Source: Veillonellaceae bacterium DNF00626
GTDB lineage: Bacteria; Bacillota; Negativicutes; Veillonellales; Dialisteraceae
Reading direction: 5' to 3'
Assembly (NCBI GenBank): GCA_001553355.1
Contig: KQ960873.1
Span: forward strand, 1 to 46,696
Length of the DNA: 46,696 bases
Of the stretch, positions 9,667 to 18,759 are shown piece after piece (the first letter of the stretch is position 1; each line of letters opens with the position of its first letter). The notes beneath the pieces were generated by a model that was not told the DNA's origin, ran no database searches, and saw only the letters and a list, made by a program, of their open reading frames with translations. Both the position numbers and the translations under genes were made by a program.

Positions 9667-10929
9667 ATGAGGTCTCTTCTAGCAGAGTTTATGGACAATA
9701 CAGAACTGAAAAATCGTATCCTCTTCACCCTTATGATGTTCTTCGTATTTCGTTTGGGTGTACATATACCGGTTCCCGGTGTAGATACGTCTGTTCTGGA
9801 AAGCTTATTCTCATCAGGAAACCTATTCGGATTCCTCGATTTATTCTCCGGTGGTGCACTAAGTAAATTCTCCATATTTGCTATGAGCATCACGCCCTAC
9901 ATTAACTCATCCATTATCATGCAATTGATGACAGCCGTCATTCCGAAATTGGAAGAATGGAGAAAAGACGGACAAGAAGGAAATAAGAAAATACAAAAAG
10001 TAACTCGATACTTTACCATTTTCTTAGCAGTAGTACAAGCCTTCGGGATGACCTACGCCCTTCGCATCAACCATGCATTAGTGGACAACAGCTGGTTATA
10101 TTTCTTCTTTGTCATCCTCATCCTCACAGCAGGCACATGCCTTCTCATGTGGGTGGGAGAACAAATTACAGAACATGGCATCGGAAATGGTATATCACTT
10201 ATCATCTTCTGCGGGATCGTTGCTCGATTCCCTGAAGCCATTACCACTGTCGTAGATTACATTAAGGTAGGAACAATCAGTCCTTTCCAATTGGTACTCT
10301 TTACCATTATTGCCCTTGGAATGACAATTATGGTTATTGAAATCAATGAAGGACAACGGAGAGTTTCCATACAATATGCAAAACGAGTGATTGGACGGAA
10401 AATGTACGGTGGACATTCCACTTTCCTGCCTCTGAAAGTCAATCAAGCAGGCGTTATCCCCATCATCTTTGCATCATCTATTATCATGCTGCCTGTCACA
10501 TTGGCACAATTCGTTCAAGTCGGATGGGTACAATCCATAGGTAACTTCTTTGCCTGGGGATCTTGGCCCAATACCATATGCTATGGCGTGTTGATATTCA
10601 TCTTCACCTATTTCTACACAGCCATCACCTTGAACATCAAAGAATTAGCAGACAATATGAAAAAATACGGTGGATTCATACCGGGGATACGCCCGGGTGA
10701 ACCGACAATGAAATACATCGACAAAGTTATGAGCCGGATCACACTTACCGGTGCACTCTTCCTTGCATTCGTTGCCATTCTGCCGAATTTTATCGGAAAT
10801 ATGACCGGTATCCAAGGTGTATATTTCGGTGGTACATCTATTTTGATTGTTGTCGGTGTAGCCTTGGACACGATGAGACAAGCACAATCTCTGATGGTGA
10901 CAAGAAACTATCAGGGCTTCATTAAATAA
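9667..10929 (+). CDS. secY: Preprotein translocase channel subunit SecY
   Basis: Central channel of the Sec translocon in the inner membrane, partner of SecE (encoded at 16595 here) and SecA. 420 aa with about ten hydrophobic segments. The plug region following LDLFSGGALSKFSIFAMSI, and the cytoplasmic loop YGGFIPGIRPGEPT, are typical. It is translationally coupled to rplO. From about this gene onward the coding strand becomes A/C-rich (see findings). Confidence 0.98.
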   Translation: MRSLLAEFMDNTELKNRILFTLMMFFVFRLGVHIPVPGVDTSVLESLFSSGNLFGFLDLFSGGALSKFSIFAMSITPYINSSIIMQLMTAVIPKLEEWRKDGQEGNKKIQKVTRYFTIFLAVVQAFGMTYALRINHALVDNSWLYFFFVILILTAGTCLLMWVGEQITEHGIGNGISLIIFCGIVARFPEAITTVVDYIKVGTISPFQLVLFTIIALGMTIMVIEINEGQRRVSIQYAKRVIGRKMYGGHSTFLPLKVNQAGVIPIIFASSIIMLPVTLAQFVQVGWVQSIGNFFAWGSWPNTICYGVLIFIFTYFYTAITLNIKELADNMKKYGGFIPGIRPGEPTMKYIDKVMSRITLTGALFLAFVAILPNFIGNMTGIQGVYFGGTSILIVVGVALDTMRQAQSLMVTRNYQGFIK

Positions 10930-10939
10930 GGAGAGGGAC

Positions 10940-11593
10940 ATGTTTATTTTATTAATGGGACCGCCCGGTGCAGGAAAAGGCACACAAGCGGAAAAACTCA
11001 TTCGTGATTATGGCATTCCCCAAATTTCCACCGGTGACATGTTTCGCGCAGCCGTGAAATCAGGCACCGAACTTGGAAAAGAAGCTAAAAGCTACATGGA
11101 TAAAGGGGCATTAGTGCCTGACAGCGTTACCATAGGAATCGTGGGCGAAAGACTCGCACAAAAAGACTGCCAAAAAGGCTGGATACTTGACGGATTCCCA
11201 CGGACAGAAGCGCAAGCCAAAGCATTAGATGACATACTGAAAGAAATGAATATTTCCCTTACAGCGGTATTAGAAATAAAAGCTGATGCTAAGGGACTTA
11301 TCAAAAGAATTAGTGGACGCCTTGTATGCAAAGGCTGCGGAGCCTCATTCCACAAAGACTTCCGCCCGCCGGCAAAAGAAGGCATCTGCGATAATTGCGG
11401 AGGCGAACTCTATCAAAGAGCCGACGATAACGAAGCAACCGTAGGCGAAAGACTGGAAGTCTATGAAAAGTCTACCAGACCACTCATAGACTACTACAAA
11501 AAAACCGGGAAACTTTATGAAATCGACGGCGACCAAGAGATGGACAAAGTCTATGATGACATCTGCGGCGTATTAAAGAAGGTGTCCCGATGA
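10940..11593 (+). CDS. adk: Adenylate kinase, zinc-containing
   Basis: Converts ATP + AMP to 2 ADP in the cytoplasm. 217 aa, the long-LID class. P-loop GPPGAGKGTQ at residues 7-16 and the LID/NMP motif DGFPRTEAQ near residue 84. Four cysteines (130, 133, 150, 153; CKGC...CDNC) form the structural zinc site of Gram-positive-type enzymes. Its TGA overlaps the map ATG by four bases (ATGA). Confidence 0.98.
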   Translation: MFILLMGPPGAGKGTQAEKLIRDYGIPQISTGDMFRAAVKSGTELGKEAKSYMDKGALVPDSVTIGIVGERLAQKDCQKGWILDGFPRTEAQAKALDDILKEMNISLTAVLEIKADAKGLIKRISGRLVCKGCGASFHKDFRPPAKEGICDNCGGELYQRADDNEATVGERLEVYEKSTRPLIDYYKKTGKLYEIDGDQEMDKVYDDICGVLKKVSR

Positions 11594-12342
11594 TCACCAT
11601 TTATTCCCCTGAAGAAGTGGAAAAAGTGGCGGCAGCGGGGAAACTGACAGCAGAAACCCTATCCATGCTTGAAAAAGCAGTGGAACCGGGGATGAGTACC
11701 AAAGACCTCGACCAATTGGCAGAAAAATTTATTCGAGAAAGAGGTGGCATACCGGCATGCAAAGGATATCAAGGATTTCCTGCAACCATATGTACCTCAG
11801 TCAACGAAGTCGTCGTACATGGTATACCATCCAATAAAACCATCCTAAAAAAAGGCGATATTATTTCCTTAGACTTAGTGGTGGAATTAGACGGATACAT
11901 GGGAGACTCGTGCATCAGCGTACCCGTCGGACACATAAACAAGAAAAATGCTGAGCTTCTGAAAGTGACAGAAGAAGCACTATTTGCCGGAATAAAAAAA
12001 GCCATACCCGGAAATACCGTAGGAGATATAGGGCATGCCGTAGAAAGCTACGTTAAACCCTATAAATTCGGCGTACTACGGGACTATGTAGGCCATGGAA
12101 TTGGCATAGAAATGCACGAAGATCCGGAGATTCCAAACTATGGAACACCGGGACACGGACCACGATTGGAAGAGGGGATGTGCATTTGCATCGAACCCAT
12201 GATAACCATGGGAAAAGCAGATGTAATGACCCTTAGAGATGGATGGAGCGTAGTGACAGCAGATGGACTTCCGGCGGCACATTACGAACACACTCTCGTA
12301 ATCACAAAGAATGGTCCCAAAATTCTGACAATGCGCGACTAA
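11590..12342 (+). CDS. map: Methionine aminopeptidase type I
   Basis: Removes N-terminal Met from nascent proteins, 250 aa. The metal ligands of the pita-bread fold are visible: Asp in ISLDLVVELDGYMGDSC, His in VGHGIGIEMHEDP, Glu in CICIEPMIT and the last Glu in HYEHTLVIT. It overlaps adk by 4 nt. The small KOW-domain gene found between map and infA in Bacillus is absent. Confidence 0.97.
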   Translation: MITIYSPEEVEKVAAAGKLTAETLSMLEKAVEPGMSTKDLDQLAEKFIRERGGIPACKGYQGFPATICTSVNEVVVHGIPSNKTILKKGDIISLDLVVELDGYMGDSCISVPVGHINKKNAELLKVTEEALFAGIKKAIPGNTVGDIGHAVESYVKPYKFGVLRDYVGHGIGIEMHEDPEIPNYGTPGHGPRLEEGMCICIEPMITMGKADVMTLRDGWSVVTADGLPAAHYEHTLVITKNGPKILTMRD

Positions 12343-12394
12343 AGCGAACCGCTACGACAGAAAAGCGCAGTTATCTAAGCCAAAGGAGGCTTGA

Positions 12395-12616
12395 ATGAGC
12401 AAGGCAGACGTTATAGAAGTGGAAGGAAAAGTGATAGAAAAACTTCCGAATGCCATGTTTCGAGTAAAATTGGAAAATGGTGGCCACATCGTACTGGCAA
12501 CAATTTCAGGGAAAATGCGTATGAACTTCATACGAATTCTACCCGGAGACAAAGTCACTGTAGAACTTACGCCTTACGATTTAGAGCACGGCAGAATTAC
12601 CTATCGTTACAAGTAA
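12395..12616 (+). CDS. infA: Translation initiation factor IF-1
   Basis: OB-fold factor that occupies the A site during initiation, 73 aa. It starts [20 protein letters not shown] and has the typical [17 protein letters not shown] block. AAAGGAGG (12383-12389) precedes the ATG. A frame-shifted ORF from 12391 is a shadow. Confidence 0.97.
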   Translation: MSKADVIEVEGKVIEKLPNAMFRVKLENGGHIVLATISGKMRMNFIRILPGDKVTVELTPYDLEHGRITYRYK

Positions 12617-12632
12617 GCAAGGAGGTACCAAG

Positions 12633-12746
12633 ATGAAGGTCAGACCGTCCGTCAAAAAGATATGTGACAAATGCAAAATCATCAAACGCAAAGGCCGCGT
12701 CATGGTCATTTGTGAAAATCCGAAACATAAGCAAAGACAAGGTTAA
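12633..12746 (+). CDS. rpmJ: Ribosomal protein L36, zinc-binding form
   Basis: Large-subunit protein L36, 37 aa, below most ORF length cut-offs. It reads [20 protein letters not shown] and then [17 protein letters not shown]; the C-x2-C...C-x4-H zinc ligands are all present (C-plus form). AAGGAGGT precedes the ATG. Standard position between infA and rpsM. Confidence 0.97.
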   Translation: MKVRPSVKKICDKCKIIKRKGRVMVICENPKHKQRQG

Positions 12747-12764
12747 AAAGGAGGTAAAGAGTAG

Positions 12765-13142
12765 ATGGCACGTATAGCTGGTGTAGACTTACCAAGAGAT
12801 AAGCGCGTTGAGATCGGCTTAACTTACATATTTGGAATAGGCCTTACTCTATCCAAAGAAATATTAAACAAAACAGGAATCAATCCCGACATACGCGTGA
12901 GAGATTTAACGGAAGACGATGTGGCAAAGATCAGAAATGCCCTTGCCGACTATAAAGTAGAAGGCGACTTACGTAGAGAAGAATCCCTCAACATTAAACG
13001 ATTAGTAGAAATCGGATCCTATAGAGGCCGTCGTCATCATGCAGGACTGCCCACTAGAGGACAGCGGACAAAAACAAACGCCCGTACCCGCAAAGGACCG
13101 AGAAAAACCATCGCAGGCAAAAAGACTGCGACAAAGAAATAA
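12765..13142 (+). CDS. rpsM: Ribosomal protein S13
   Basis: Small-subunit head protein S13, 125 aa, which contacts P-site tRNA and bridges to L5. It starts [20 protein letters not shown] and carries [20 protein letters not shown], the family signature, before a lysine-rich tail. AAGGAGGT precedes the ATG. Confidence 0.98.
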   Translation: MARIAGVDLPRDKRVEIGLTYIFGIGLTLSKEILNKTGINPDIRVRDLTEDDVAKIRNALADYKVEGDLRREESLNIKRLVEIGSYRGRRHHAGLPTRGQRTKTNARTRKGPRKTIAGKKTATKK

Positions 13143-13160
13143 TGTTGAAGGAGGGATAAC

Positions 13161-13550
13161 ATGGCTACGGTAAAAAGCAAAACAAAAAGAAAAGAAAGAA
13201 AACATGTAGAATCCGGTGCAGCACATATTCGATCCACATTCAACAACACGATTGTGACGATAACGGATTCCAACGGAAATACGATTGCCTGGGCATCTGC
13301 CGGCGGATTAGGCTTCAAAGGCTCAAGAAAGAGTACACCCTTTGCCGCACAAATGGCCGCAGAACAAGCAGCCAAAACGGCTATTGACCAGGGCATGAAA
13401 AGTGCAGACGTATTTGTTAAAGGACCGGGAGCAGGAAGAGAAGCTGCGATCCGCGCCCTTCAAGCGGCAGGCATTGAAGTATCAAGCATTAAGGACGTCA
13501 CCCCCATTCCGCATAACGGTTGCCGTCCTCCGAAACGCAGAAGAGTATAA
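13161..13550 (+). CDS. rpsK: Ribosomal protein S11
   Basis: Small-subunit platform protein S11, 129 aa. Signature blocks: [19 protein letters not shown] near residue 23 and the C-terminal [26 protein letters not shown] precedes the ATG. rpsD, which follows in E. coli, is absent here, as in Bacillus, and 94 nt containing two small hairpins separate it from rpoA. Confidence 0.98.
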   Translation: MATVKSKTKRKERKHVESGAAHIRSTFNNTIVTITDSNGNTIAWASAGGLGFKGSRKSTPFAAQMAAEQAAKTAIDQGMKSADVFVKGPGAGREAAIRALQAAGIEVSSIKDVTPIPHNGCRPPKRRRV

Positions 13551-13560
13551 CACAGGACAA

Positions 13561-13628
13561 GATTTACTTAAATAAAAAGTAAATCACAACTCCTTTTCAC
13601 TTGCGTATATTTTGGCGCCAAACGGCGC
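13561..13628 (+). other. Two hairpins in the rpsK-rpoA spacer
   Basis: A 9-bp AT-rich stem (13561-13569 with 13577-13585, 7-nt loop) and a 5-bp GC stem (13615-13619 with 13624-13628, 4-nt loop). Neither has a T-tract, so they are not typical terminators. They could be mRNA processing or stability elements, or a site for feedback on rpoA/rplQ. The role is inference. Confidence 0.5.
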
Positions 13629-13644
13629 AGAAGGAGGACTTTGG

Positions 13645-14637
13645 ATGAACGAAAATACAAGCTTCACCATAAAAACCGTAGAACTCCGTGACGACGGAAC
13701 CTATGGGAAATTTGAATGTGAACCATTAGAACGTGGCTACGGGATTACCTTAGGAAATAGCCTAAGACGCGTACTCCTCTCCTCATTAGACGGAGTAGCC
13801 ATCACATCCATAAAAATTGACGGCGTACTTCACGAATTCTCGACCATGGAAGGCGTTCGCGAAGACGTCACAGATATGATTCTGAACCTGAAAAAAATTC
13901 GTTTCCTGGCCCATCCGGAAGCAGAATTTCCCCTTACAGTGAGAGTAGACATTACCAAAGAAGGGATCTTCCATGCAGGAGACATCGAACTGCCATCAGA
14001 ATTAGACATTCTGAACAGCGACTTAGCCCTCTGCACACTTGATGCTGATGCCCATTTAGGAATGGAACTCACCATTGATCGCGGACATGGGTACGTACCC
14101 TTCACAAAGAACAAAAAAGAAGGAGACCCCATAGGAGTCATACCCATTGATTCCATCTACTCGCCGGTAGTCAAATGCAACTACGACGTAAGCGATACAC
14201 GAGTAGGGAACGAAATGGACTACGATAAACTCACACTTGAATTAGAAACAGACGGATCCATCAAAGCAAACGATGCCGTTGCCACAGCAGCAACCATACT
14301 TATCAACTGCTTTGAAACCTTCAGACCCTTAGCGACGGGACCCATCCCGGACACCAAAGAAATCGGGGCAATAGAAAACATAGAGGAACAAAAAGAAAAC
14401 GAAAAGAACCAAATCGACCTCTCTATCATCCCCATAGAAGATCTGGAACTGTCCGTTCGCGCCTTCAACTGTTTAAAACGAGCAGACATCAATATGCTTG
14501 ACCAGCTCACCGAAAAAACAGAAGACGAATTAGGACGCGTAAGAAACCTTGGTAAAAAGTCCATAGATGAAATCATAGAAAAATTAGGCACATTCAGAGC
14601 CTTAGGACTTCATTTGAAAGACGAAAATGATAGGTAA
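13645..14637 (+). CDS. rpoA: RNA polymerase subunit alpha
   Basis: Alpha subunit, scaffold of RNA polymerase assembly and contact for UP elements and activators. 330 aa from the ATG at 13645, which follows AAGGAGG (13631-13637) by 7 nt; an in-frame TTG at 13612 would add 11 unlikely residues. The NTD shows EPLERGYGITLGNSLRRVLL. The CTD shows ELSVRAFNCLKRADI and GRVRNLGKKSIDEI. An acidic linker (about residues 240-260) joins them. Confidence 0.98.
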   Translation: MNENTSFTIKTVELRDDGTYGKFECEPLERGYGITLGNSLRRVLLSSLDGVAITSIKIDGVLHEFSTMEGVREDVTDMILNLKKIRFLAHPEAEFPLTVRVDITKEGIFHAGDIELPSELDILNSDLALCTLDADAHLGMELTIDRGHGYVPFTKNKKEGDPIGVIPIDSIYSPVVKCNYDVSDTRVGNEMDYDKLTLELETDGSIKANDAVATAATILINCFETFRPLATGPIPDTKEIGAIENIEEQKENEKNQIDLSIIPIEDLELSVRAFNCLKRADINMLDQLTEKTEDELGRVRNLGKKSIDEIIEKLGTFRALGLHLKDENDR

Positions 14638-14651
14638 CATAGGAGGAAAAG

Positions 14652-14993
14652 ATGGCACGTAGTAGACTGAGAAGAGTGAGCGGAGCGCGTAAAGCCCTAC
14701 TCCGCAGCCTTGTCACCGCTTTGTTTGATCACGGTAGAATCACTACCACAGAAAGCAAAGCCAAAGAACTTCGTCACGTAGCAGACAAAATGATTTCCCT
14801 TGCCAAAAGAGGAGATCTCCATGCACGTAGACAAGCAGAAGCATACATCATGGATAAAGGGGTCACAAAGAAACTCTTTGACGAAATATCAAAGAAATAC
14901 ACAACCCGCAACGGCGGATACACCCGTATTTACAAAACGGAATCCCGCTTAGGCGACAATGCACCCCAAGCTATCATTGAACTGGTAGACTAA
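14652..14993 (+). CDS. rplQ: Ribosomal protein L17
   Basis: Large-subunit protein L17, 113 aa, last gene of the superoperon. The N-terminus aligns with the L17 family but is unusual in starting [20 protein letters not shown] rather than the common MxHRKLGR; the block [19 protein letters not shown] is typical. AGGAGG precedes the ATG. A terminator follows at 15006-15034. Confidence 0.96.
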   Translation: MARSRLRRVSGARKALLRSLVTALFDHGRITTTESKAKELRHVADKMISLAKRGDLHARRQAEAYIMDKGVTKKLFDEISKKYTTRNGGYTRIYKTESRLGDNAPQAIIELVD

Positions 14994-15005
14994 AAAAGAG
15001 AAAAA

Positions 15006-15034
15006 ATGACTTCCGACAAGGGAGTCGTTTTTTT
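15006..15034 (+). terminator. Intrinsic terminator of the ribosomal superoperon
   Basis: Stem GACTTCC/GGGAGTC (one T-G wobble) with loop GACAA at 15008-15026, extendable into the flanking A and T runs, followed by seven T. Confidence 0.85.
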
Positions 15035-15138
15035 ATGGAAAAATATATGATAAAACATGGAATAATGGCAGTGAAAAAATACGAAATGATAAAAACATAT
15101 GTCATATAAAGAAAAAGACAGTTCATTCAAATAAAAAG

Positions 15139-15167
15139 TTGAACGGAAGAAAAAAAGAGTGTAATAT
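15139..15167 (+). promoter_or_regulatory. Promoter of msrAB
   Basis: TTGAAC (15139-15144), 17-bp spacer, TAATAT (15162-15167), about 40 nt before the start codon. Confidence 0.6.
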
Positions 15168-15207
15168 AGATAAATATCAATATAATGGTAAATAATAAGG
15201 AGACATT

Positions 15208-16143
15208 ATGAAAGAAATATACTTAGCCGGCGGATGTTTTTGGGGGATGGAAGCCTATTTCGATAAAATTTTTGGCGTGATAGCCACCGATGTAGGATAT
15301 GCCAATGGATATACAGAAAAAACAAATTATGACATTGTGGATACGACCGGTCATGCGGAAACGATCCATGTAACTTATGACGAAAAAAATATTTCTCTAA
15401 GAGACATATTACTCTACTACCTTCGTGTGGTAGATCCCACAGCGCTTAATCACCAAGGAAATGATTACGGAAAACAATACAGGACAGGTGTATTTTATGT
15501 AGAAAAGGAAGACGAAGAAGAAATACGAAAATTTTTTGCTGAAAAACAGAAAAATTACAAGAAAAAAATAGTAGTGGAAATAGAACCGCTGAGAAACTAT
15601 ATTTCGGCGGAGGAATATCATCAGAAATACCTGGCAAAAAATCCCGGCGGATATTGTCATATTGATATCGAAAAAGCGACAGAACCTTTGATTGATGATG
15701 AGAAATATACAAAGAAAAATAAAGAAACATTGAAAGAAGAACTGACAGAAGAACAGTATGAAGTGACGCAGGAAAATAAAACGGAAATGCCATTTAAAAA
15801 TGAATATTTCAATCAATTTGATGAAGGTATTTATGTAGACGTCACCACAGGAGAGCCGCTTTTCTCCTCAGATGATAAATTTGAATCCGGTTGCGGATGG
15901 CCGGCATTTTCAAAACCCATTGCCGATGAAGTGGTGACGGAAAAAGAAGATGACAGTTTTGGCATGGAACGTACAGAAGTGCGGAGTAGAGTGGGTGATG
16001 CGCATTTAGGTCACGTCTTTAATGACGGCCCGAGAAATTTAGGCGGCTATCGCTATTGCATCAATAGTGCCGCATTACGATTCATTCCGAAGAAAGATAT
16101 GGAAAAAGAAGGGTATGGGTATTTGTTGAAAAAAATAAAATAA
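15208..16143 (+). CDS. msrAB: Bifunctional methionine sulfoxide reductase MsrA-MsrB
   Basis: Repairs both S- and R-methionine sulfoxide. 311 aa, two fused domains. MsrA (about 1-155) has the catalytic Cys10 in GGCFWG. MsrB (about 190-308) has SGCGWPAF (Cys229, likely resolving) and catalytic Cys284 in [12 protein letters not shown]. The MsrB half lacks the CXXC zinc pairs found in many MsrB proteins. No signal peptide, so cytoplasmic. It stands alone between two terminator/promoter regions; AAGGAG precedes the ATG. Confidence 0.97.
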   Translation: MKEIYLAGGCFWGMEAYFDKIFGVIATDVGYANGYTEKTNYDIVDTTGHAETIHVTYDEKNISLRDILLYYLRVVDPTALNHQGNDYGKQYRTGVFYVEKEDEEEIRKFFAEKQKNYKKKIVVEIEPLRNYISAEEYHQKYLAKNPGGYCHIDIEKATEPLIDDEKYTKKNKETLKEELTEEQYEVTQENKTEMPFKNEYFNQFDEGIYVDVTTGEPLFSSDDKFESGCGWPAFSKPIADEVVTEKEDDSFGMERTEVRSRVGDAHLGHVFNDGPRNLGGYRYCINSAALRFIPKKDMEKEGYGYLLKKIK

Positions 16144-16266
16144 TTTTTATTTCCAAATGATGCTAAGACATGGTGACGTAGCAAGAATAAAAGCAAGAGA
16201 AAAGGAAATATGTAGAAACACGGTGACTTTGTTGTTAAAAGAAAAAATATTTCCTTTTCGAGATAC

Positions 16267-16295
16267 TTGCGATGATTAAAGGGAAGTGTTATAAT
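16267..16295 (+). promoter_or_regulatory. Upstream promoter of the rpmG-secE-nusG operon
   Basis: TTGCGA (16267-16272), 17-bp spacer, consensus TATAAT (16290-16295). The predicted start site coincides with the hairpin at 16302. Confidence 0.6.
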
Positions 16296-16301
16296 TTATT
16301 C

Positions 16302-16323
16302 GTCGGGAAACCCCGACCTTTTT
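16302..16323 (+). terminator. Terminator-like hairpin at the transcription start
   Basis: Perfect 6-bp GC-rich stem GTCGGG/CCCGAC (16302-16307, 16312-16317) with loop AAAC, followed by C and five T. It begins about where RNA from the upstream promoter would start, so it would give a ~20-nt RNA or act as a 5' stabilising hairpin. It could also terminate readthrough from msrAB. Confidence 0.6.
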
Positions 16324-16334
16324 AAGTGGTTTTA

Positions 16335-16363
16335 TTGACTCTTATGGCGGACTGTGTTATACT
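16335..16363 (+). promoter_or_regulatory. Main promoter of the rpmG-secE-nusG operon
   Basis: TTGACT (16335-16340), 17-bp spacer, TATACT (16358-16363). Transcription would start near 16370, about 50 nt before rpmG. Confidence 0.75.
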
Positions 16364-16418
16364 TCATTAGTATGTTATAAGGGTGAGTATGCCCAATGAG
16401 TTGAGTGAGGTGTATAGA

Positions 16419-16568
16419 ATGCGTGAAGGAATTACCATGGCATGTCCTGATTGCAAGCGTCGTAATTATCGTACGAACAAGAACAAGAAGAATAATGCTG
16501 AACGAATTGAAATGATGAAATATTGCAAGTGGTGCCATAAACATACCCTGCATAAGGAAACAAAATAA
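16419..16568 (+). CDS. rpmG: Ribosomal protein L33, zinc-binding form
   Basis: Large-subunit protein L33, 49 aa. Start chosen at ATG 16419 because GAGGTG (16406-16411) lies 7 nt upstream and the family begins MREGITMAC; an in-frame GTG at 16383 would add 12 non-homologous residues. The two zinc pairs CPDC and CKWC are intact. Gene order rpmG-secE-nusG is the usual one in Firmicutes. Confidence 0.96.
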   Translation: MREGITMACPDCKRRNYRTNKNKKNNAERIEMMKYCKWCHKHTLHKETK

Positions 16569-16594
16569 TTATTTCATAGAATGAGGGTGTAAGA

Positions 16595-16834
16595 ATGGCG
16601 AAGCGTAAACAATTAACCAGACAAGAAGTGGCAGATGAAAATAAAAATGCGTGGAGTCGCTTTTTCCGTGAAACGAAAATGGAAATGAAAAAAGTCGTCT
16701 GGCCGGATAAACAGCAGCTTTTACGGTATACCATCGCAGTTATCGTATCTGTTATTCTTGTGTCCTGTCTGATCATCGTAGTTGACTTCATATTCATGCA
16801 GCTCTCCCATTTATTGGTTAATACTGTAGGCTGA
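16595..16834 (+). CDS. secE: Preprotein translocase subunit SecE
   Basis: Clamp of the SecYEG channel, 79 aa. The amphipathic helix FFRETKMEMKKVVWPDKQQ precedes one transmembrane segment (about residues 48-68), the minimal one-span SecE of Firmicutes. GAGGGTG precedes the ATG. It partners the SecY encoded at 9667. Confidence 0.96.
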   Translation: MAKRKQLTRQEVADENKNAWSRFFRETKMEMKKVVWPDKQQLLRYTIAVIVSVILVSCLIIVVDFIFMQLSHLLVNTVG

Positions 16835-16847
16835 AAGGAGAGAGTGT

Positions 16848-17468
16848 ATGTCGGCTAAAGAAATAAAGCAGAAACAGACAGGCGATTTGTCAGACGTGAA
16901 TGCACCGACAGAAATCGGGCAGCCTAAAGAAGGTTCAGATAAGGACATTCGTTGGTATGTGATCCATACGTATTCAGGGTATGAAAATAAAGTCCAGGAT
17001 ACGCTTACCCGTAAAGTGCATTCCATGGGCATGGATGATACCATTCTTCAAATAGTCCTTCCTATGCATGATGAGGAAGAAATGAAGGACGGTCAAAAGA
17101 AGGTAGTGTCTCGGAAAGTATTTCCCGGATATCTTCTCATCCAGATGGAAGTAAATGATAGAAGTTGGTATGTTGTAAGAAATACGCCGGGGGTTACCGG
17201 ATTTGTAGGTACGACTACGAAGCCGATACCTTTGTCTGATGAAGAGGCGGAGAAAATTATTCATGGGGACTCAATGAAAGTGTCTGTGAAAACTGAAGCA
17301 GCACCGGGTGATACGATTAAAATCACTCAAGGGCCTTTTGAAGGGCGTAGTGCTGTGGTCTTGGAAGTTTCTGATGATAAGAGCAAAGTGAAAGCAGACA
17401 TCAGTAATTTTGGAACTACAACGACTATTGAGTTAGAAGCAGGGGTTTTTGAACTGTTTCATAAATAA
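16848..17468 (+). CDS. nusG: Transcription termination/antitermination factor NusG
   Basis: Elongation factor that binds RNA polymerase and couples it to Rho or to ribosomal S10. 206 aa. An acidic N-terminal extension of about 30 residues precedes the NGN domain (WYVIHTYSGYENKVQ; VFPGYLLIQM), and the KOW domain shows PGDTIKITQGPFEGRSAVV. AAAGGAG precedes the ATG. Confidence 0.97.
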   Translation: MSAKEIKQKQTGDLSDVNAPTEIGQPKEGSDKDIRWYVIHTYSGYENKVQDTLTRKVHSMGMDDTILQIVLPMHDEEEMKDGQKKVVSRKVFPGYLLIQMEVNDRSWYVVRNTPGVTGFVGTTTKPIPLSDEEAEKIIHGDSMKVSVKTEAAPGDTIKITQGPFEGRSAVVLEVSDDKSKVKADISNFGTTTTIELEAGVFELFHK

Positions 17469-17472
17469 TTTC

Positions 17473-17527
17473 TGTGAGACTGTCTTGTACTTGGCTTGTC
17501 TCACAAACGTGGGAGGGGAGTTACCCC
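17473..17527 (+). other. Structured nusG-rplK spacer
   Basis: Two hairpins: TGTGAGAC/GTCTCACA (17473-17480 with 17498-17505, 17-nt loop) and GGGG/CCCC (17515-17518 with 17524-17527). No T-tract follows. L1 feeds back on rplK-rplA mRNA in E. coli; the spacer could hold such a site, but I see no proof. Confidence 0.45.
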
Positions 17528-17566
17528 CCGACAACCACATTCCGATAAGGAAAAGGAGGTGTAACA

Positions 17567-17992
17567 ATGGCAAAGAAAATTGCAAAAGTAGTAAAGCTGC
17601 AGGTTCCTGCAGGGAAAGCTACACCGGCACCGCCCGTAGGTCCTGCATTGGGCCAGGCCGGAGTCAATATTATGGCTTTCGTCAAGGATTTTAATGATCG
17701 CACAGCAAAACAAGCGGGTCTTATTATCCCGGTAGAAATCACTGTATTTGAAGACAGAAGCTTTACCTTCATTTGTAAGACGCCGCCGGCAGCTGTTCTC
17801 TTGAAAAAGGCTGCAGGTTTGGAAAAAGCGTCCGGTGAACCGAATAAGAATAAAGTCGGTAAAGTCACCAAGGCACAGGTCAAGGAAATCGCTGAAACGA
17901 AGATGCCTGACTTGAATGCGAATGATGTAGAAGCAGCAATGAGAATCGTCGAAGGGACAGCCCGTTCTATGGGCATTGTTGTAGAAGATTAA
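17567..17992 (+). CDS. rplK: Ribosomal protein L11
   Basis: Large-subunit protein L11 of the GTPase-associated centre, 141 aa, the normal length. [20 protein letters not shown] at the N-terminus and the C-terminal [19 protein letters not shown] block are signatures. AAGGAGG precedes the ATG. Confidence 0.98.
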   Translation: MAKKIAKVVKLQVPAGKATPAPPVGPALGQAGVNIMAFVKDFNDRTAKQAGLIIPVEITVFEDRSFTFICKTPPAAVLLKKAAGLEKASGEPNKNKVGKVTKAQVKEIAETKMPDLNANDVEAAMRIVEGTARSMGIVVED

Positions 17993-18000
17993 TGACTGTA

Positions 18001-18015
18001 CGTGACATTGTCACG
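18001..18015 (+). other. Hairpin before the rplA ribosome binding site
   Basis: Perfect 6-bp inverted repeat CGTGAC-ATT-GTCACG directly upstream of AAGGAGG (18016-18022). It could modulate L1 translation. Confidence 0.55.
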
Positions 18016-18027
18016 AAGGAGGAAACT

Positions 18028-18735
18028 ATGGCAAAATTGACAAAGAAACAAAAAGCCGAAGCTGCCATCGTTGACAGTCATAAACTCTATGATGTCGACG
18101 AAGCGGTGAAATTGGTAAAAGAATTAGCGAAAGCAAAATTTGATGAAACCATTGAATTGGCTTTCCATTTGAATGTTAATCCGAAGTATGCTGATCAGCA
18201 ACTTCGTGGTGCGACCGTTCTTCCTCATGGGACAGGCAAATCCAAGAAAGTGTTGGTATTTGCTAAAGACCATAAAGAAGATGAAGCAAAAGCTGCTGGC
18301 GCTGATTATGTAGGTGGTAAAGAATTGGCAGACAAGATTCTCCAAGGATGGATGGATTTTGATGTTGTCGTAGCTACACCGGACATGATGGCTGTGGTAG
18401 GTCGTTTAGGTAAGACATTGGGCCCGAAAGGACTCATGCCGAACCCGAAAGTGGGTACGGTTACACAAGATGTGACAAAAGCTGTTACTGAAATCAAATC
18501 AGGTAAGGTAGAATATCGTACCGATAAAGCAGGTAACGTTCAAGTCATCATCGGAAAAGCATCTTTTGATGAAGTGAAATTGAAAGAAAATTTGGTTGCT
18601 ATTTATAATACGATTCTGAAAGCTCGTCCTGCCACAGTAAAAGGGCAGTACATGAAGAGCCTTACGGTTTCTTCAACAATGGGGCCCGGAATCCGTTTGG
18701 ATACAACGAAAGTAGTAGCTCCGAAAGCAGAATAA
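18028..18735 (+). CDS. rplA: Ribosomal protein L1
   Basis: Large-subunit protein L1 of the mobile stalk, 235 aa from ATG 18028, placed by AAGGAGG (18016-18022). A longer reading from ATG 17992 adds 12 residues that encode the hairpin and ribosome binding site, so it is rejected. The signature [20 protein letters not shown] is present. L1 is the known translational repressor of its own operon in E. coli. Confidence 0.97.
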   Translation: MAKLTKKQKAEAAIVDSHKLYDVDEAVKLVKELAKAKFDETIELAFHLNVNPKYADQQLRGATVLPHGTGKSKKVLVFAKDHKEDEAKAAGADYVGGKELADKILQGWMDFDVVVATPDMMAVVGRLGKTLGPKGLMPNPKVGTVTQDVTKAVTEIKSGKVEYRTDKAGNVQVIIGKASFDEVKLKENLVAIYNTILKARPATVKGQYMKSLTVSSTMGPGIRLDTTKVVAPKAE

Positions 18736-18759
18736 TAAGTTATTTACACTTAGCTTAAG

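Noticed and set aside
13612-13644. N-terminal extension of RpoA from TTG 13612
   Set aside because: The extension overlaps a hairpin and the AAGGAGG site; ATG 13645 has ideal spacing and family alignment.
16260-16330. tRNA gene before rpmG
   Set aside because: The only strong pairing is one 6-bp hairpin; no cloverleaf or T-loop sequence can be drawn.
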